Source: Lachnospiraceae bacterium (lineage in GTDB: Bacteria > Bacillota > Clostridia > Lachnospirales > Lachnospiraceae). Taken from it: 49,061 bases of DNA. Location of the stretch: positions 1-49,061 of the forward strand of contig JAGAOO010000072.1 of assembly GCA_017623675.1 (NCBI GenBank), given 5' to 3'. Positions 1 through 9,258 of the stretch are shown here, in pieces. Positions within the stretch are counted from its first letter, which is position 1, and each line of letters opens with the position of its first letter. The notes beneath the pieces are model-generated. The model did not search any database, was not told the DNA's origin, and was given only the letters and a program-made list of their open reading frames with translations. The translations under genes were made by a program, and so were the position numbers.

Positions 1-121
1 ATTTCCTTTTACTGTTTTTAAGGTTGTATGGTTGGTTTCATGTGCTTCGTTTCCTTCACACATGACCGTTCCCATACGGTCCGTTTTCTGAAATTCTTTA
101 GAATTTTCAGGGTTGTCTTAT

Positions 122-210
122 TGTTTAATTATCAAGGTTCTGTTTGTTTTTGCTGTCGCTCTTACCGCGTCAGCAATGACAATATTATCACTCTGGCAAA
201 CTATTGTCAA
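122..210 (-). promoter_or_regulatory. Strong promoter and leader, probably of an rRNA operon running off the left edge
   Basis: On the minus strand there is a consensus -35 TTGACA (205-210), a 17-nt spacer and a -10 TAATAT (182-187). About 45 nt downstream lies GAACCTTGATAATTAAACA (122-140), which resembles the boxA-like leader seen before rRNA genes in Lachnospiraceae. A small dyad (GACCGT/ACGGTC, 64-81) follows. No credible protein gene lies in 1-285. I infer that a 16S rRNA gene starts just beyond the left edge on the minus strand; the gene itself is not visible, so the assignment rests on the promoter and leader alone. Confidence 0.55.
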
Positions 211-285
211 CAACTTTTTTAAAAATTTTGCAAGTTTTTAAAAGGCCTTATTTTACCATTTAAAATTACTCGTTTTTTTGTGGTT

Positions 286-990
286 TTACAGAAACAACAC
301 ATTAGAAACATCTGTAATTGTATCCAATAACCAATTATGCTGGAACAAATAAGACAGGATTGGATTACTATTAATCTGAGAATAGGCTTGTATCCCTAAT
401 GGGGTATTGCCAATTAAAGAAATAACTACAAAAAGACTCCAGACGATTGCCAAGGTCTGTATTACACCCAGTACAATTCCCCCGGTCTTATCAATACCTT
501 TAATAATTGGTATTTCAGTCAATGCATGCGATACATGCAACAACACAAATAGACCGACAGAAAGGATTATCTGAATCACCACATATGCCAGACAGTTTAT
601 AAAGATACAACTCAGATAATGTGCAATGTATTCTTGAAAGGTTTTTACATTCAAGCCCTCATACACATCTGAATTATTATTATTAACAATTGCCATTTTC
701 AATGCCTCAGGACATGGCAACGTATCAATGAATACCATTTGTTCATTTTTAGTGGCGGTTTCCTGAGTAATGTCTAATTGCAATTGTTTAATAACAGCAG
801 ACTCTACTTTTTCATCCAAAGTTGTATATTCCTGAATTGCCTTACTGACATGTGGTGTTGCATAAAAAGAGAGAACCATAGCAAGTACAGTTGCTCCAAC
901 AATTAATACGGAGCGAAATAAGCCCCGTACATATCCTCTCCATATGCATAATATCGCGATAATTAAAATGATTATTCCCAGTATGTTCAT
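286..990 (-). CDS. cvpA: CvpA family membrane protein
   Basis: This 234-aa integral membrane protein has hydrophobic segments at about residues 2-20, 25-45, 105-130 and 160-215. The early WRGYVRGLFRS motif is typical of the CvpA (colicin V production) family. Members are inner-membrane proteins of poorly defined role, linked to envelope homeostasis. The ATG is preceded by GAGGT. It lies 13 nt downstream of the DUF5711 gene, so the two probably form an operon, and it is the last gene before the presumed rRNA promoter. Family assignment is from the hydrophobic pattern and N-terminal motif; no specific role can be inferred here. Confidence 0.8.
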   Translation of the reverse strand: MNILGIIILIIAILCIWRGYVRGLFRSVLIVGATVLAMVLSFYATPHVSKAIQEYTTLDEKVESAVIKQLQLDITQETATKNEQMVFIDTLPCPEALKMAIVNNNNSDVYEGLNVKTFQEYIAHYLSCIFINCLAYVVIQIILSVGLFVLLHVSHALTEIPIIKGIDKTGGIVLGVIQTLAIVWSLFVVISLIGNTPLGIQAYSQINSNPILSYLFQHNWLLDTITDVSNVLFL

Positions 991-1003
991 GCTACCTCTA
1001 CAA

Positions 1004-2248
1004 TTAACTTTCTTCTTCCTCTGTATATTTCAACTTTACTACTTCTGTTCCATCATCATAAACGATAATATATTTTAGTGGAGTACCGGTCGGAACAATA
1101 TTCTTTACTTCTTTTGAAAATGCATATGAAAATTTCAAATTGCCCTGCATATCATATATTCTGGATTCAGAAGTACCAATAACAATCAGCTCTGTCTCAG
1201 TCGCATACACATTATTATATGAAAAATTCAATGACTCGCTAAAATGTTCATTTCCATTTGTGTCAAAACATCGAATCTGATACAGGGCATCTTCTCCTTC
1301 TCCACCCTTTTCAATAACACCAATATATTTGCTGTTATAGAATATACTTTGAATCTCTCCTTGAAAATTGTTAATTACACACTTTTCACTTGGTTTTTCT
1401 TTCATGCTGTAAATAATAAACTGGTTGTCGCCAAATGCACAAATGGTATCATTGTTCAAAAATTCCACCTGCGGAACAATCGTATCTCCCAGATTGTTAA
1501 ATCCTCCTACTAACCGGTCCGTTTCATTCTGACCTACTTCACCAAAATTGTAAGCAGCTATTGTATTGGTGACATCAATTCCTTCTATGGTTATGTAACT
1601 GCTTATCATTTTCTTTCCATCCTCTGAAAGAGCAACGTCCAATGGATACCCACTGTCCGCAATGGTAGTCCGCATTCCAACCAGTTCAGTTCCAAATTTA
1701 TCATACAGCTTAATAAGGTTTTCCGTTTCGTTTTCCAAAACAACAGCAAAAACCCCCTGGGAAGCCACATCTATATTACATATGGTATATGGGGTTTCTA
1801 TCATATCCACCTTACCACCAGCATTGAATATATATACACTGTTTCCGTTTAAATCTGCAACTGCAATGTATTCATCGCAAATTGCAACCGACGGCTGTTT
1901 CATTTTATAGCTTTCTACCCAGACTGCGGTTCCACTTTTATCCAAATAGCAAATACCTTCTTTACTGTATTTTATAAAGCTTCCATTAAACGGCAGATAT
2001 GACATCTGCGTTGTATCAGAGCTTTCTACTTTGCTAAGAACCTCATAATCATTGTATTGTTTGTTTTTGTTCCAAATCAATACTGCTGACACTAAAATCA
2101 CACATACAACAACAGGAACCAAAATAACCCAATGATGACTTCTTCTTTCCTTCGGTTCCTCTTCCGGCTGTGTATTGAATTCTAATATCTTCTTTTGCGG
2201 TTCCTGCCTGTTAGAGCCTTGATTTTTTCTTTGTTTCTCTTTTGCCAT
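1004..2248 (-). CDS. DUF5711 family membrane-anchored beta-propeller-like protein
   Basis: This 414-aa protein has a charged N-terminal cytoplasmic region (1-40), one membrane segment (about 42-60) and a long extracellular part of short beta-strand repeats of the kind found in propellers (for example YIAVADLNGNSVYIF). That layout matches the DUF5711 proteins common in Lachnospiraceae, whose function is unknown. It sits directly upstream of cvpA, apparently co-transcribed, and downstream of a LysM protein, so an envelope-related role is plausible. The start is supported by an AAGGAATAGG ribosome site just before the ATG. Confidence 0.7.
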   Translation of the reverse strand: MAKEKQRKNQGSNRQEPQKKILEFNTQPEEEPKERRSHHWVILVPVVVCVILVSAVLIWNKNKQYNDYEVLSKVESSDTTQMSYLPFNGSFIKYSKEGICYLDKSGTAVWVESYKMKQPSVAICDEYIAVADLNGNSVYIFNAGGKVDMIETPYTICNIDVASQGVFAVVLENETENLIKLYDKFGTELVGMRTTIADSGYPLDVALSEDGKKMISSYITIEGIDVTNTIAAYNFGEVGQNETDRLVGGFNNLGDTIVPQVEFLNNDTICAFGDNQFIIYSMKEKPSEKCVINNFQGEIQSIFYNSKYIGVIEKGGEGEDALYQIRCFDTNGNEHFSESLNFSYNNVYATETELIVIGTSESRIYDMQGNLKFSYAFSKEVKNIVPTGTPLKYIIVYDDGTEVVKLKYTEEEES

Positions 2249-2345
2249 TCCTATTCCTTCTTTATGTTCAACTTCTTACTTCTATTATAGCCATGGGTTA
2301 CACAACGATTTTAACATATTTTCCCCTATTGGACTACTCCTAAAT

Positions 2346-3575
2346 TTACGGAATTGTAGGAATTAATATCTGCTGTCCTACATAGATTTCATCTCCATTT
2401 TCCATCTCATTTGCTTCCATAATATTATCTACATATAAAATGGAATGATACATGGAATAGCTAATAGAAGATAAGGTATCTCCATCCTGTACCGTATAAT
2501 ATTTTGGTGTTCCGTTTGTTGATACTGACACCACTTCCGTTGTGGCAGTATCTTCTGTTGTAGCGTTTTCTGTTGTAGTGTTTTGTGTCGTAGTATTTTC
2601 TGTCGCAGTATTTTCTTCCGTATCCGTTGTGGTTTGGGTGGTATCTTCCGAGGTTGATGTCACCTCCGTACCTTCTTCCTCTGAGTTTGGTTTTACATTG
2701 GCATTTACCGAGACCACATTGGTAACCGGTTCTTCCGTGGTCTGTTCATTCATGATGCCAATTCGATGCAATTCCGTTTCTATATTCTTCAACTGTTCGT
2801 AGCTGTTAATCACACTAATACCCAAAGCCAGAAAGGCTACCGTCAGTAAAGAACTGGCTACATAAAGATAACTGATTGGCTTTCGCTCATGTTCCGGTGC
2901 AGGCTTTTGTTCCAGTCTGCTTCGATATCGCTTTAACAACTCCTGATCCCGCTGTGCGATATCCGTCTCTGATTCCACCATATGATTTCGCTGAGTTGCC
3001 ATATAGCTTTGCATGGCATCATTTCTGGTATAATATATGTAATAACCGCTTTGCTTTTTTAGTCCATTATTCTCGAATAAATACCATGCATCCTCTTCTT
3101 CTAATGAATCAATCATAAATAATGCTTTGTCACGTCCCGGGAAATTATCTACATGTATCTTTGTGATTTTATCATTGATTTGTGTAGAGAAGCCCATGCG
3201 GGACAGGAACCATCCCACCACCTCCAAATCCGGAAAATACCTTTTCACATCATTATAAATATTGCTCCAGATTTCATTTGTAAACTCAATTTCCTCCAAG
3301 TCTAATTCCATATTTTGCGCCTCTAAGGCTCCACTAATGAACAATACCCCCTGGTTGTCCACCTGTTTATATTCACCAAGCAGTATGGCACCTCTGGCAT
3401 ATGTATTCCCCGGCTTTGCTAATTGACTTAAGTATGTCATAACATAGTCTTCTACATAAATGCGTCGATTTCCTTGTGGGGTTCCTATCTGTCGTATATT
3501 TTTCGGGAGCCGAATTCCCTGAAGCTCTCCGTTATTTATCTCTTCTTCTGCGTTATCGTATATCACTTCTATCAT
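2346..3575 (-). CDS. Membrane-anchored LysM-domain protein
   Basis: This 409-aa protein has an N-terminal domain (about 1-200) with a JAB/MPN-like pattern (GAILLGEY ... VVGWFLS) but without the metal-binding HxH of active JAMM proteases. One membrane helix follows at about 232-255, then a Thr/Glu-rich linker (about 295-350). The C-terminal LysM domain starts with YYTVQDGDTLSSIS and ends LIPTIP. LysM binds peptidoglycan, so the C-terminus should face the wall. The linker is encoded by 15-bp tandem repeats and may vary in length. The ATG follows GGGAG. It probably heads the cluster with the DUF5711 and CvpA genes, which lie 97 nt downstream. Enzymatic activity is not evident. Confidence 0.75.
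   Translation of the reverse strand: MIEVIYDNAEEEINNGELQGIRLPKNIRQIGTPQGNRRIYVEDYVMTYLSQLAKPGNTYARGAILLGEYKQVDNQGVLFISGALEAQNMELDLEEIEFTNEIWSNIYNDVKRYFPDLEVVGWFLSRMGFSTQINDKITKIHVDNFPGRDKALFMIDSLEEEDAWYLFENNGLKKQSGYYIYYTRNDAMQSYMATQRNHMVESETDIAQRDQELLKRYRSRLEQKPAPEHERKPISYLYVASSLLTVAFLALGISVINSYEQLKNIETELHRIGIMNEQTTEEPVTNVVSVNANVKPNSEEEGTEVTSTSEDTTQTTTDTEENTATENTTTQNTTTENATTEDTATTEVVSVSTNGTPKYYTVQDGDTLSSISYSMYHSILYVDNIMEANEMENGDEIYVGQQILIPTIP
2554..2613 (-). repeat. 15-bp tandem repeat (four units) in the LysM-protein linker
   Basis: Four consecutive 15-bp units of the type TCTGTTGTAGTGTTT (plus-strand reading) at 2554, 2569, 2584 and 2599 encode five-residue Thr/Asn/Glu-rich units. Unit length is a multiple of three, so copy-number change keeps the frame. 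Confidence 0.75.
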
Positions 3576-3829
3576 GCTGCTTCTCCCGCCTTTCCTGTCT
3601 TCGGTTCTTTGTTAGAAGCATCATAGCACTGAGAAATCAGTTTCCTTATCAAATCCTGTCGTCTCTCATTTATATTCATACGCAATTTTTATATAGTTTC
3701 GACACCAACGTTCCTATCTCATATCACGTTCCTATGAACCTTCAAAAACCGACACATCATACTATGTCTAAACTTTCATTTCCGGTTCATACTTTATAAA
3801 ATACGAATCTAAATTGAAATGGTGCAAAT

Positions 3830-4375
3830 ATGAAAAAGACAATTTATTTTAATTCTTCAGACCAGTTTGCTTATGAGGCACTTGGGCGGGAGTTGTATAA
3901 TTTATTGGAAACCGACCGTAAGAGTTCGCAGCCAATTATTATCCTATGCATAGGAACAGATCGTGTTACCGGGGACTCATTAGGTCCGTTGGTCGGTAAC
4001 CAGCTCCTTTCTTCTGCAAACAACTTTATTGTATATGGCAATCTGGAGCAGCCGGTGCACGCAATCAATCTTATGGATACTTTGAAAGAAATCTATGAAG
4101 AATACAAGAACCCATTTGTGATTGCCATAGATGCTTCCTTAGGTTCCAAAGACCATATCGGATATGTCACCCTTCGTCAAGGGCCATTAAAGCCCGGGCA
4201 AGGGATTTCTAAGGATTTGCCGGCAATCGGGGATATATCCATTACCGGCATTGTCAATCTTTCCGGGAGACCCGGTGCTTTCCTATTACAAAATACTCGG
4301 TTATACACTGTCATGAAGCTTGTAGACTGTATTACTCTCGGCATTAATCATGCGGAGGATTTCTTTCCTATCTAA
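3830..4375 (+). CDS. yyaC: YyaC-like spore protease family protein
   Basis: This 181-aa protein carries the conserved YyaC block IGTDRVTGDSLGPLVG at about residues 42-57, an acidic segment IAIDASLGSKDHIGYV, and a glycine-rich PAIGDISITGIVNLSG region. YyaC is a sporulation protein related to the germination protease GPR fold. It is one of the markers that the host forms spores. It is transcribed alone, divergent from the LysM gene across a 254-nt gap in which I recognised no clear sigma-A promoter. A 15-bp hairpin terminator follows. Confidence 0.85.
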   Translation: MKKTIYFNSSDQFAYEALGRELYNLLETDRKSSQPIIILCIGTDRVTGDSLGPLVGNQLLSSANNFIVYGNLEQPVHAINLMDTLKEIYEEYKNPFVIAIDASLGSKDHIGYVTLRQGPLKPGQGISKDLPAIGDISITGIVNLSGRPGAFLLQNTRLYTVMKLVDCITLGINHAEDFFPI

Positions 4376-4405
4376 GACCAATGGCAGATACCAAACTATA
4401 GGAAC

Positions 4406-4450
4406 TAATAAAAGAACAAGACCTTGCATTAAGTTCTTGTTCTTTTATTA
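4406..4450. terminator. Bidirectional intrinsic terminator between convergent genes
   Basis: Perfect 15-bp inverted repeat (arms 4406-4420 and 4436-4450, core AAAGAACAAG/CTTGTTCTTT) with a 15-nt loop. The arms are A- and T-rich at their outer ends, so the hairpin can serve both yyaC (+) and the convergent gene (-). Confidence 0.8.
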
Positions 4451-4455
4451 CAAAT

Positions 4456-5607
4456 CTATTCACCTTCTGTAGCTTGTACCTTATGCGGTGCTTCGCCCTT
4501 ATAAATAGCAATACCTTCTGAAATAGTTTCAATCTGCTCCGTTTCCATTATATGAATAATATCATTTAATACATCTTCCTTGCAGATATTTTTACCCAGA
4601 TACTTTGCATATTTATTCGTAATTCCAATGGATACTTCTTTAATCTGATTCTCAATCTGATTCCGTTCTTCCTCTACGGCTTCCTCCTGGCGCTTCATTT
4701 CTTCCAGTTTTCCAAGTCGTCTGCCGTTGATTTCATCCGTTATGGCTGCTTTGGTATTCTTTTCAAATTCCTTCATTGCTGCTTGCTTCTCACTGGCAAT
4801 GGCATCCATCTCTGACTGGAATTGTTCAATCTTTGCATCATATGCACCCAGACCATACTGACTTTCATCCTTATCTTTATTAATGGCATTCTTAATTGCC
4901 TTAATATTTTTTTCATTCGCAATAATCTGGTTTCGAATCTTTCTTCCTTCAGCAATGGTATCTCTGTGTTTCACCTTGGTCAAATTGAAAATCAGGAAGT
5001 AAAGACCAAGTACAATAACTATAACTGCTGCAATCACAACTGCCATAAACCAGGAAGCTGCTGCAACCGGGGTTCCTACCAAAACTACTTGGGAAAACAG
5101 CATATAAATTCCAAAAGGAAGCCCTGCCAAACCAATAATAATTAATAAAAGCAGGAAAAAGATTTCCTTAAAGCCCTTCGGCATAAATAAAACATAGTAC
5201 AAGCTGGTCTGACAAAACGCCGGCACATGATTCTTCTTAAATAAAGTCTTTAATTCTGTCTTCAGCTCCCGGCTGTTTTCCTTTACGCCGGCAGTCTCCT
5301 CATCCACTCTCTGCCCTACTCGCTCTGACTTTTCTTTATCCTTCTTGTCCTGGGCCTTTTTAACTTTCTTTCGACTGGCATCCAGCTGATTGTCGTAAGT
5401 GCTTTCAATTTCCGCCTTGCGCTTTTTGATGGTGGTTGCAATCTCATCATGAATCGACTTTTCTTCCTGTGAAATTGCCTTCCTCATCTTATCTTCTTTT
5501 TCCTTCAGCTGCTTCTGCTGCTGTTCTAATTGATTGTTGTAAACCACTTCATCTCTTGCTTGAATTAAAAAATCTACATTTTGATTAAAAACGTTTTCCG
5601 TATCCAT
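4456..5607 (-). CDS. Coiled-coil membrane protein of unknown function
   Basis: This 383-aa protein is not recognised. Residues about 20-130 are Lys/Glu/Gln-rich and predicted coiled coil. Two long hydrophobic segments follow at about 145-175 and 180-212, and residues 215-330 are again coiled-coil. The layout is two cytoplasmic helical arms joined by a membrane hairpin. It appears monocistronic, flanked by a terminator and a divergent CBS gene. No catalytic motif is visible. A scaffolding or envelope-stress role would be speculation. Confidence 0.6.
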   Translation of the reverse strand: MDTENVFNQNVDFLIQARDEVVYNNQLEQQQKQLKEKEDKMRKAISQEEKSIHDEIATTIKKRKAEIESTYDNQLDASRKKVKKAQDKKDKEKSERVGQRVDEETAGVKENSRELKTELKTLFKKNHVPAFCQTSLYYVLFMPKGFKEIFFLLLLIIIGLAGLPFGIYMLFSQVVLVGTPVAAASWFMAVVIAAVIVIVLGLYFLIFNLTKVKHRDTIAEGRKIRNQIIANEKNIKAIKNAINKDKDESQYGLGAYDAKIEQFQSEMDAIASEKQAAMKEFEKNTKAAITDEINGRRLGKLEEMKRQEEAVEEERNQIENQIKEVSIGITNKYAKYLGKNICKEDVLNDIIHIMETEQIETISEGIAIYKGEAPHKVQATEGE

Positions 5608-5720
5608 ACCTATACCTCCATTGTTTACATTTTAGCAAACCATGAATTATTTCACAACCATTTCTTCTATATTTAGACAGAATTATCACAATTTTTTAAT
5701 AAAATGTTCATGCCTTTCCA

Positions 5721-5749
5721 TTGTACAACTCTGATTTTTTTTATATAAT
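5721..5749 (+). promoter_or_regulatory. Promoter of the CBS-domain gene
   Basis: TTGTAC (5721-5726) and TATAAT (5744-5749) are separated by 17 nt, ending about 50 nt before the start codon. Confidence 0.65.
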
Positions 5750-5800
5750 AGAAGTGTATGAATTGTAAGCACACATTTAACAGGAGGACAAAGCGATTCC

Positions 5801-6220
5801 ATGAACATATTATTCTTTTTAATTCCAAAAAGTGAAGTAATATATATTGAAGCAGGCATTACCATTCGCAGAGCATTAATGCAGATTCAATCTCATACTT
5901 ATACCGCCATTCCTATCATATCAGATGATGGAGAATACATTGGCACCATTACCGAGGGAGATTTCCTTCGACATTTTAAGAACATTACCGCCGGCGAACC
6001 GGAACCGGACTTAAATGAAAATGTCCTTACCATCAACCGCTCTGTCAGTTATGATCCGGTTTCCATCAATGCTGACATCGAAGACTTAATTTCAAAGGTT
6101 ACAAACCAGAACTTTGTTCCTGTCGTGGATGATAATCACAAGTTCATTGGTATTATTACACGAAAAGATGTAATACAGTACATATATAATAAGTTAAAAT
6201 CCAACCAAATGCTTTCATAA
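5801..6220 (+). CDS. Two-CBS-domain protein
   Basis: This 139-aa protein is made of two CBS motifs (about 15-62 and 72-128). Signatures are IPIISDDGEYIGTITEGDFLR and VPVVDDNHKFIGIITRKDV. CBS pairs bind adenosyl ligands such as AMP, ATP or c-di-AMP and usually regulate a partner. Here no catalytic domain is attached, so it is a stand-alone sensor of unknown target. AGGAGGA precedes the ATG, with a good promoter upstream and a terminator just past the stop, so it is probably monocistronic. Confidence 0.85.
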   Translation: MNILFFLIPKSEVIYIEAGITIRRALMQIQSHTYTAIPIISDDGEYIGTITEGDFLRHFKNITAGEPEPDLNENVLTINRSVSYDPVSINADIEDLISKVTNQNFVPVVDDNHKFIGIITRKDVIQYIYNKLKSNQMLS

Positions 6221-6222
6221 CA

Positions 6223-6444
6223 TCAATTATGGAAACGGGCAGGAGCACCTACTCCTGCTCCTTTTTTATGTTGAAGAAAAAGTCGTAAAACCTTCTGTAT
6301 CCCCCAAATAAGCACTTCCATTCCCAGCCATGTCAAAAAAGTAATTGTCAGTTCCAGCTTCGTCACTTCAATACCTGCAATCACATAGCACAACATAGTT
6401 GCCATGAAGCCTCCAATCGAAAATAAACCATATACTTTATTCAT
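6223..6444 (-). CDS. Small two-helix membrane protein
   Basis: A 73-aa hydrophobic protein starting MNKVYGLFSIGG, with two membrane segments (about 5-25 and 32-55). I chose this start rather than one 78 nt upstream because GGAGG lies 8 nt before it. The 3' end overlaps the terminator hairpin of the convergent CBS gene. No family recognised. It lies just downstream of, and on the same strand as, the histidine kinase gene and may be co-transcribed. Confidence 0.5.
   Translation of the reverse strand: MNKVYGLFSIGGFMATMLCYVIAGIEVTKLELTITFLTWLGMEVLIWGIQKVLRLFLQHKKGAGVGAPARFHN
6239..6267 (+). terminator. Intrinsic terminator of the CBS gene
   Basis: GCAGGAG (6239-6245) pairs with CTCCTGC (6252-6258) around a 6-nt loop and is followed by a T6 run at 6262-6267. 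It lies inside the 3' end of the convergent small membrane-protein gene. Confidence 0.7.
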
Positions 6445-6528
6445 ATCATGTTCCTCCTTCGTTATCTCCATTCCGGAGTCAGCATAACATGCAAGAATGC
6501 CAATCCATGGCAGAATTGGCATTCTATT

Positions 6529-9231
6529 TTAATTCTTTTTATTTTTTTTCTCCGCTTTTTCGATTGCAGCCACAGTTTTATCTTCCAAGCCTTCCTGCTT
6601 TTCCTCCATATCCACAATTTCCTGACTGATAAATTCCGGAAATGTAATCATGACCTTGAATAAATCACCGTCCAGATAAATCTGAAATTCTCCATCCTGC
6701 AGTTTCACCAAGTCCTGAGCTATGGATAAGCCCAACCCACTTCCTTCCGTTGTTCTGGACTGGTCTCCCCGGACAAATCGCTCCATTAATTCTTTTGCAT
6801 CGATATTCAGCGGTGCCTTCGAAATATTCTTAATGGACAGCTCAATTCGTTCCTTCTCATTTTTCAAGTCAACATAAACTCTGGTTTTAGGCATTGCATA
6901 CTTATATATATTCTGGAATAAATTTTCCAGAATTCGGAAGGTTCTTCTTCCATCGGCAAAAATCATATAAGACTGTTCTTGAATACTATCCACAATCTGC
7001 AATTCCTGTTCTGCAAATTTATCCTCGAACTCACCAAGTGTTTGCCGCAATAATTCACCAAAATCAATAGGCACTCGTTCTAATTCAATATTACCGGTAG
7101 TAATCTTGGATACCTCAACCAAATCCTCCGTCAACTGTTTTAAACGCCAGGACTTTCGATCTAATACTTCTATATAATGTAACACATTTTCATTGTCAAT
7201 ATGCTCTCGTTTAATCAAGTCTACATAATTAATAATAGAAGTAAGCGGAGTTTTAATATCATGAGATACATTGGTAATCAGCTCTGCTTTCATACGTTCA
7301 TCATAAATACTTTTTTCAACTGCTTTCTGAAGTCCATCACTTAAATGTTCAATATTATCTATGATTTCCTGTTCCGTGCCCAACCGCTTCATAGGTTTTG
7401 TCTTATATTCCAAATCTCCCTCTGCTAAAGCTTTGGTAGCATCCCGAACAGACTGCTCTCCTTTTGCCTGCCAGAGCATCAGCACCAGCACTGTTACATT
7501 CAATATGGCAATTATCATCAGACCAATCAAAGTCAACCAACTGTATCCAGACATCACCAAAACCAATCCAAACAGCGTAACCATCCAATAAAGCAAAAAT
7601 AATTCAACAACCCGCGCCATCAGATTCTTCTGTCGGGAAATAGAGCTCACAAGCTTTTTTCCCAAGAGGAACAACCAGCGCACTAAGCTTTTTTCAAACA
7701 ACTGCCGTTTTTTTCCTCTTCTTACAAGACTTAAAAGGCCTGTAATCATTAGGATATATCCTGACGCAAAAGAAATATTAAACAGGAATTCATCAACATA
7801 ACGATAATACATGGCTGACTCTAACTGGTTATAGCATTGTACAACCAAAAGGCAAAAACCAATTATCATAGCTGCCAATATAATCTCTATCGGAATCTTA
7901 TCTATCACCGTCAAATGTATCGTTTCATCATCTTTTGATACCTTTCCACTACTACGAAGCATACCAATCAACATAATAACAGATATAATACCCATTATAA
8001 TTGCAATCACCAATGCCGGAATCGTATACGGATAAAAATCCTTAAATATTTGATTTCCCTCTGAAAACACATCATCATATGGGTATGTGGTGTATATTCC
8101 CACATATAACCCCTCATCCGGTTTTAAAACTTCCAGACATTGCACAATTCCTGTAACATATTCATCCGTCAGATAAACATTATCGAAATTATGAAATTCC
8201 ACCGTATATTCTCCACTGGCGGTAGGCTTAATACATAAATACAAATTACAATTCACCAGTTTATCCAAGCTTCCGATATTACTGTAAACTTGTTTGTCAG
8301 AAACTGTATAATATGCAATACTCCGCTGCTCATATAAGAGATTCTCTACTTCTCTCACATAATCCAAATAGTCTGTTCCAATTTTTTGTTCCAGTATCTC
8401 TTCTTTACTTGTAAACTGGCAAAATAAAAGCTCTATATCATTGCCAAATCCTTCTTTCTCCGGAAAGTACAAATAATCAGGAATGGTATACCAGCCATAC
8501 AGACTGGAATAAAACATATCTTCTTCCGGAGAATACACAAATACTACTCCATCATAGTAACCAATATAAGAATTGGCTGAAAAAGAAGCATCAATATATT
8601 GGATACCTCCTTCCGTTGTCACTTCCGTACCATCATAATTCTCTGGTCCATTCTCCTCGTCAGCAATAAAGTTTTCAAAATCTTCATCCGAAAAACCATC
8701 TACTACAGTCGAATTAGGATTTGCATGTGACAACAATAAATCTATATAATCTTCCCTTGATATTACATAAAAATCAGAGGTGACTTTAACCGTTCTTGAA
8801 TCCAGGGCTATACTATACCAATCATCATTATAATTCTCATTGCTATCTAAATAAACTTCAGTAACATTGTATCCATCTGTATAGAAATAATAATCCTGAC
8901 TGTTCAGCCAATCCTTAAGCCGATAAGTTTTTTTATTATACAAATTAACAGAAGAACCATCATAATACATTTCCGTTATACTTATGGTTTCCAGCGGAAT
9001 TTTTTTTTCATAATTTTCTACCCAATAAGCACTAGACTCTAATGCAATCAGGGTATTGGTCAATTCATCCGCAAATTTTCGGGTTTCCGGGAATTGTTTA
9101 CACTGCAAATCCTTATATCCAAATTCCCAGCCCATAAACAGAAAGAATCCAGTTGTACAAAATGTAATAAACAGGGCTAACCCTAATGCTGCAACACTGA
9201 TTAACTTTTTTACCACAACTGATGGGCGCAT
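6529..9231 (-). CDS. Large membrane sensor histidine kinase
   Basis: A 900-aa kinase. An N-terminal membrane helix (about 10-32) is followed by a large extracellular sensor region (about 35-390), a multi-helix membrane block (about 395-595), and a cytoplasmic HAMP-like linker (GDLEYKTKPMKRLG). The HisKA domain has phospho-acceptor His657 in SHDIKTP, and the HATPase domain has N box (ENLFQN) and G box (GSGLGLSIAQ). The C-terminal tail is Lys/Glu-rich. It should autophosphorylate and pass phosphate to the regulator encoded 27 nt upstream in the same transcript. The unusually large extracytoplasmic domain suggests sensing of an external or envelope signal, not identifiable here. Confidence 0.92.
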   Translation of the reverse strand: MRPSVVVKKLISVAALGLALFITFCTTGFFLFMGWEFGYKDLQCKQFPETRKFADELTNTLIALESSAYWVENYEKKIPLETISITEMYYDGSSVNLYNKKTYRLKDWLNSQDYYFYTDGYNVTEVYLDSNENYNDDWYSIALDSRTVKVTSDFYVISREDYIDLLLSHANPNSTVVDGFSDEDFENFIADEENGPENYDGTEVTTEGGIQYIDASFSANSYIGYYDGVVFVYSPEEDMFYSSLYGWYTIPDYLYFPEKEGFGNDIELLFCQFTSKEEILEQKIGTDYLDYVREVENLLYEQRSIAYYTVSDKQVYSNIGSLDKLVNCNLYLCIKPTASGEYTVEFHNFDNVYLTDEYVTGIVQCLEVLKPDEGLYVGIYTTYPYDDVFSEGNQIFKDFYPYTIPALVIAIIMGIISVIMLIGMLRSSGKVSKDDETIHLTVIDKIPIEIILAAMIIGFCLLVVQCYNQLESAMYYRYVDEFLFNISFASGYILMITGLLSLVRRGKKRQLFEKSLVRWLFLLGKKLVSSISRQKNLMARVVELFLLYWMVTLFGLVLVMSGYSWLTLIGLMIIAILNVTVLVLMLWQAKGEQSVRDATKALAEGDLEYKTKPMKRLGTEQEIIDNIEHLSDGLQKAVEKSIYDERMKAELITNVSHDIKTPLTSIINYVDLIKREHIDNENVLHYIEVLDRKSWRLKQLTEDLVEVSKITTGNIELERVPIDFGELLRQTLGEFEDKFAEQELQIVDSIQEQSYMIFADGRRTFRILENLFQNIYKYAMPKTRVYVDLKNEKERIELSIKNISKAPLNIDAKELMERFVRGDQSRTTEGSGLGLSIAQDLVKLQDGEFQIYLDGDLFKVMITFPEFISQEIVDMEEKQEGLEDKTVAAIEKAEKKNKKN

Positions 9232-9258
9232 ACTATTCCCTGCCTTTCCTCCTATATT

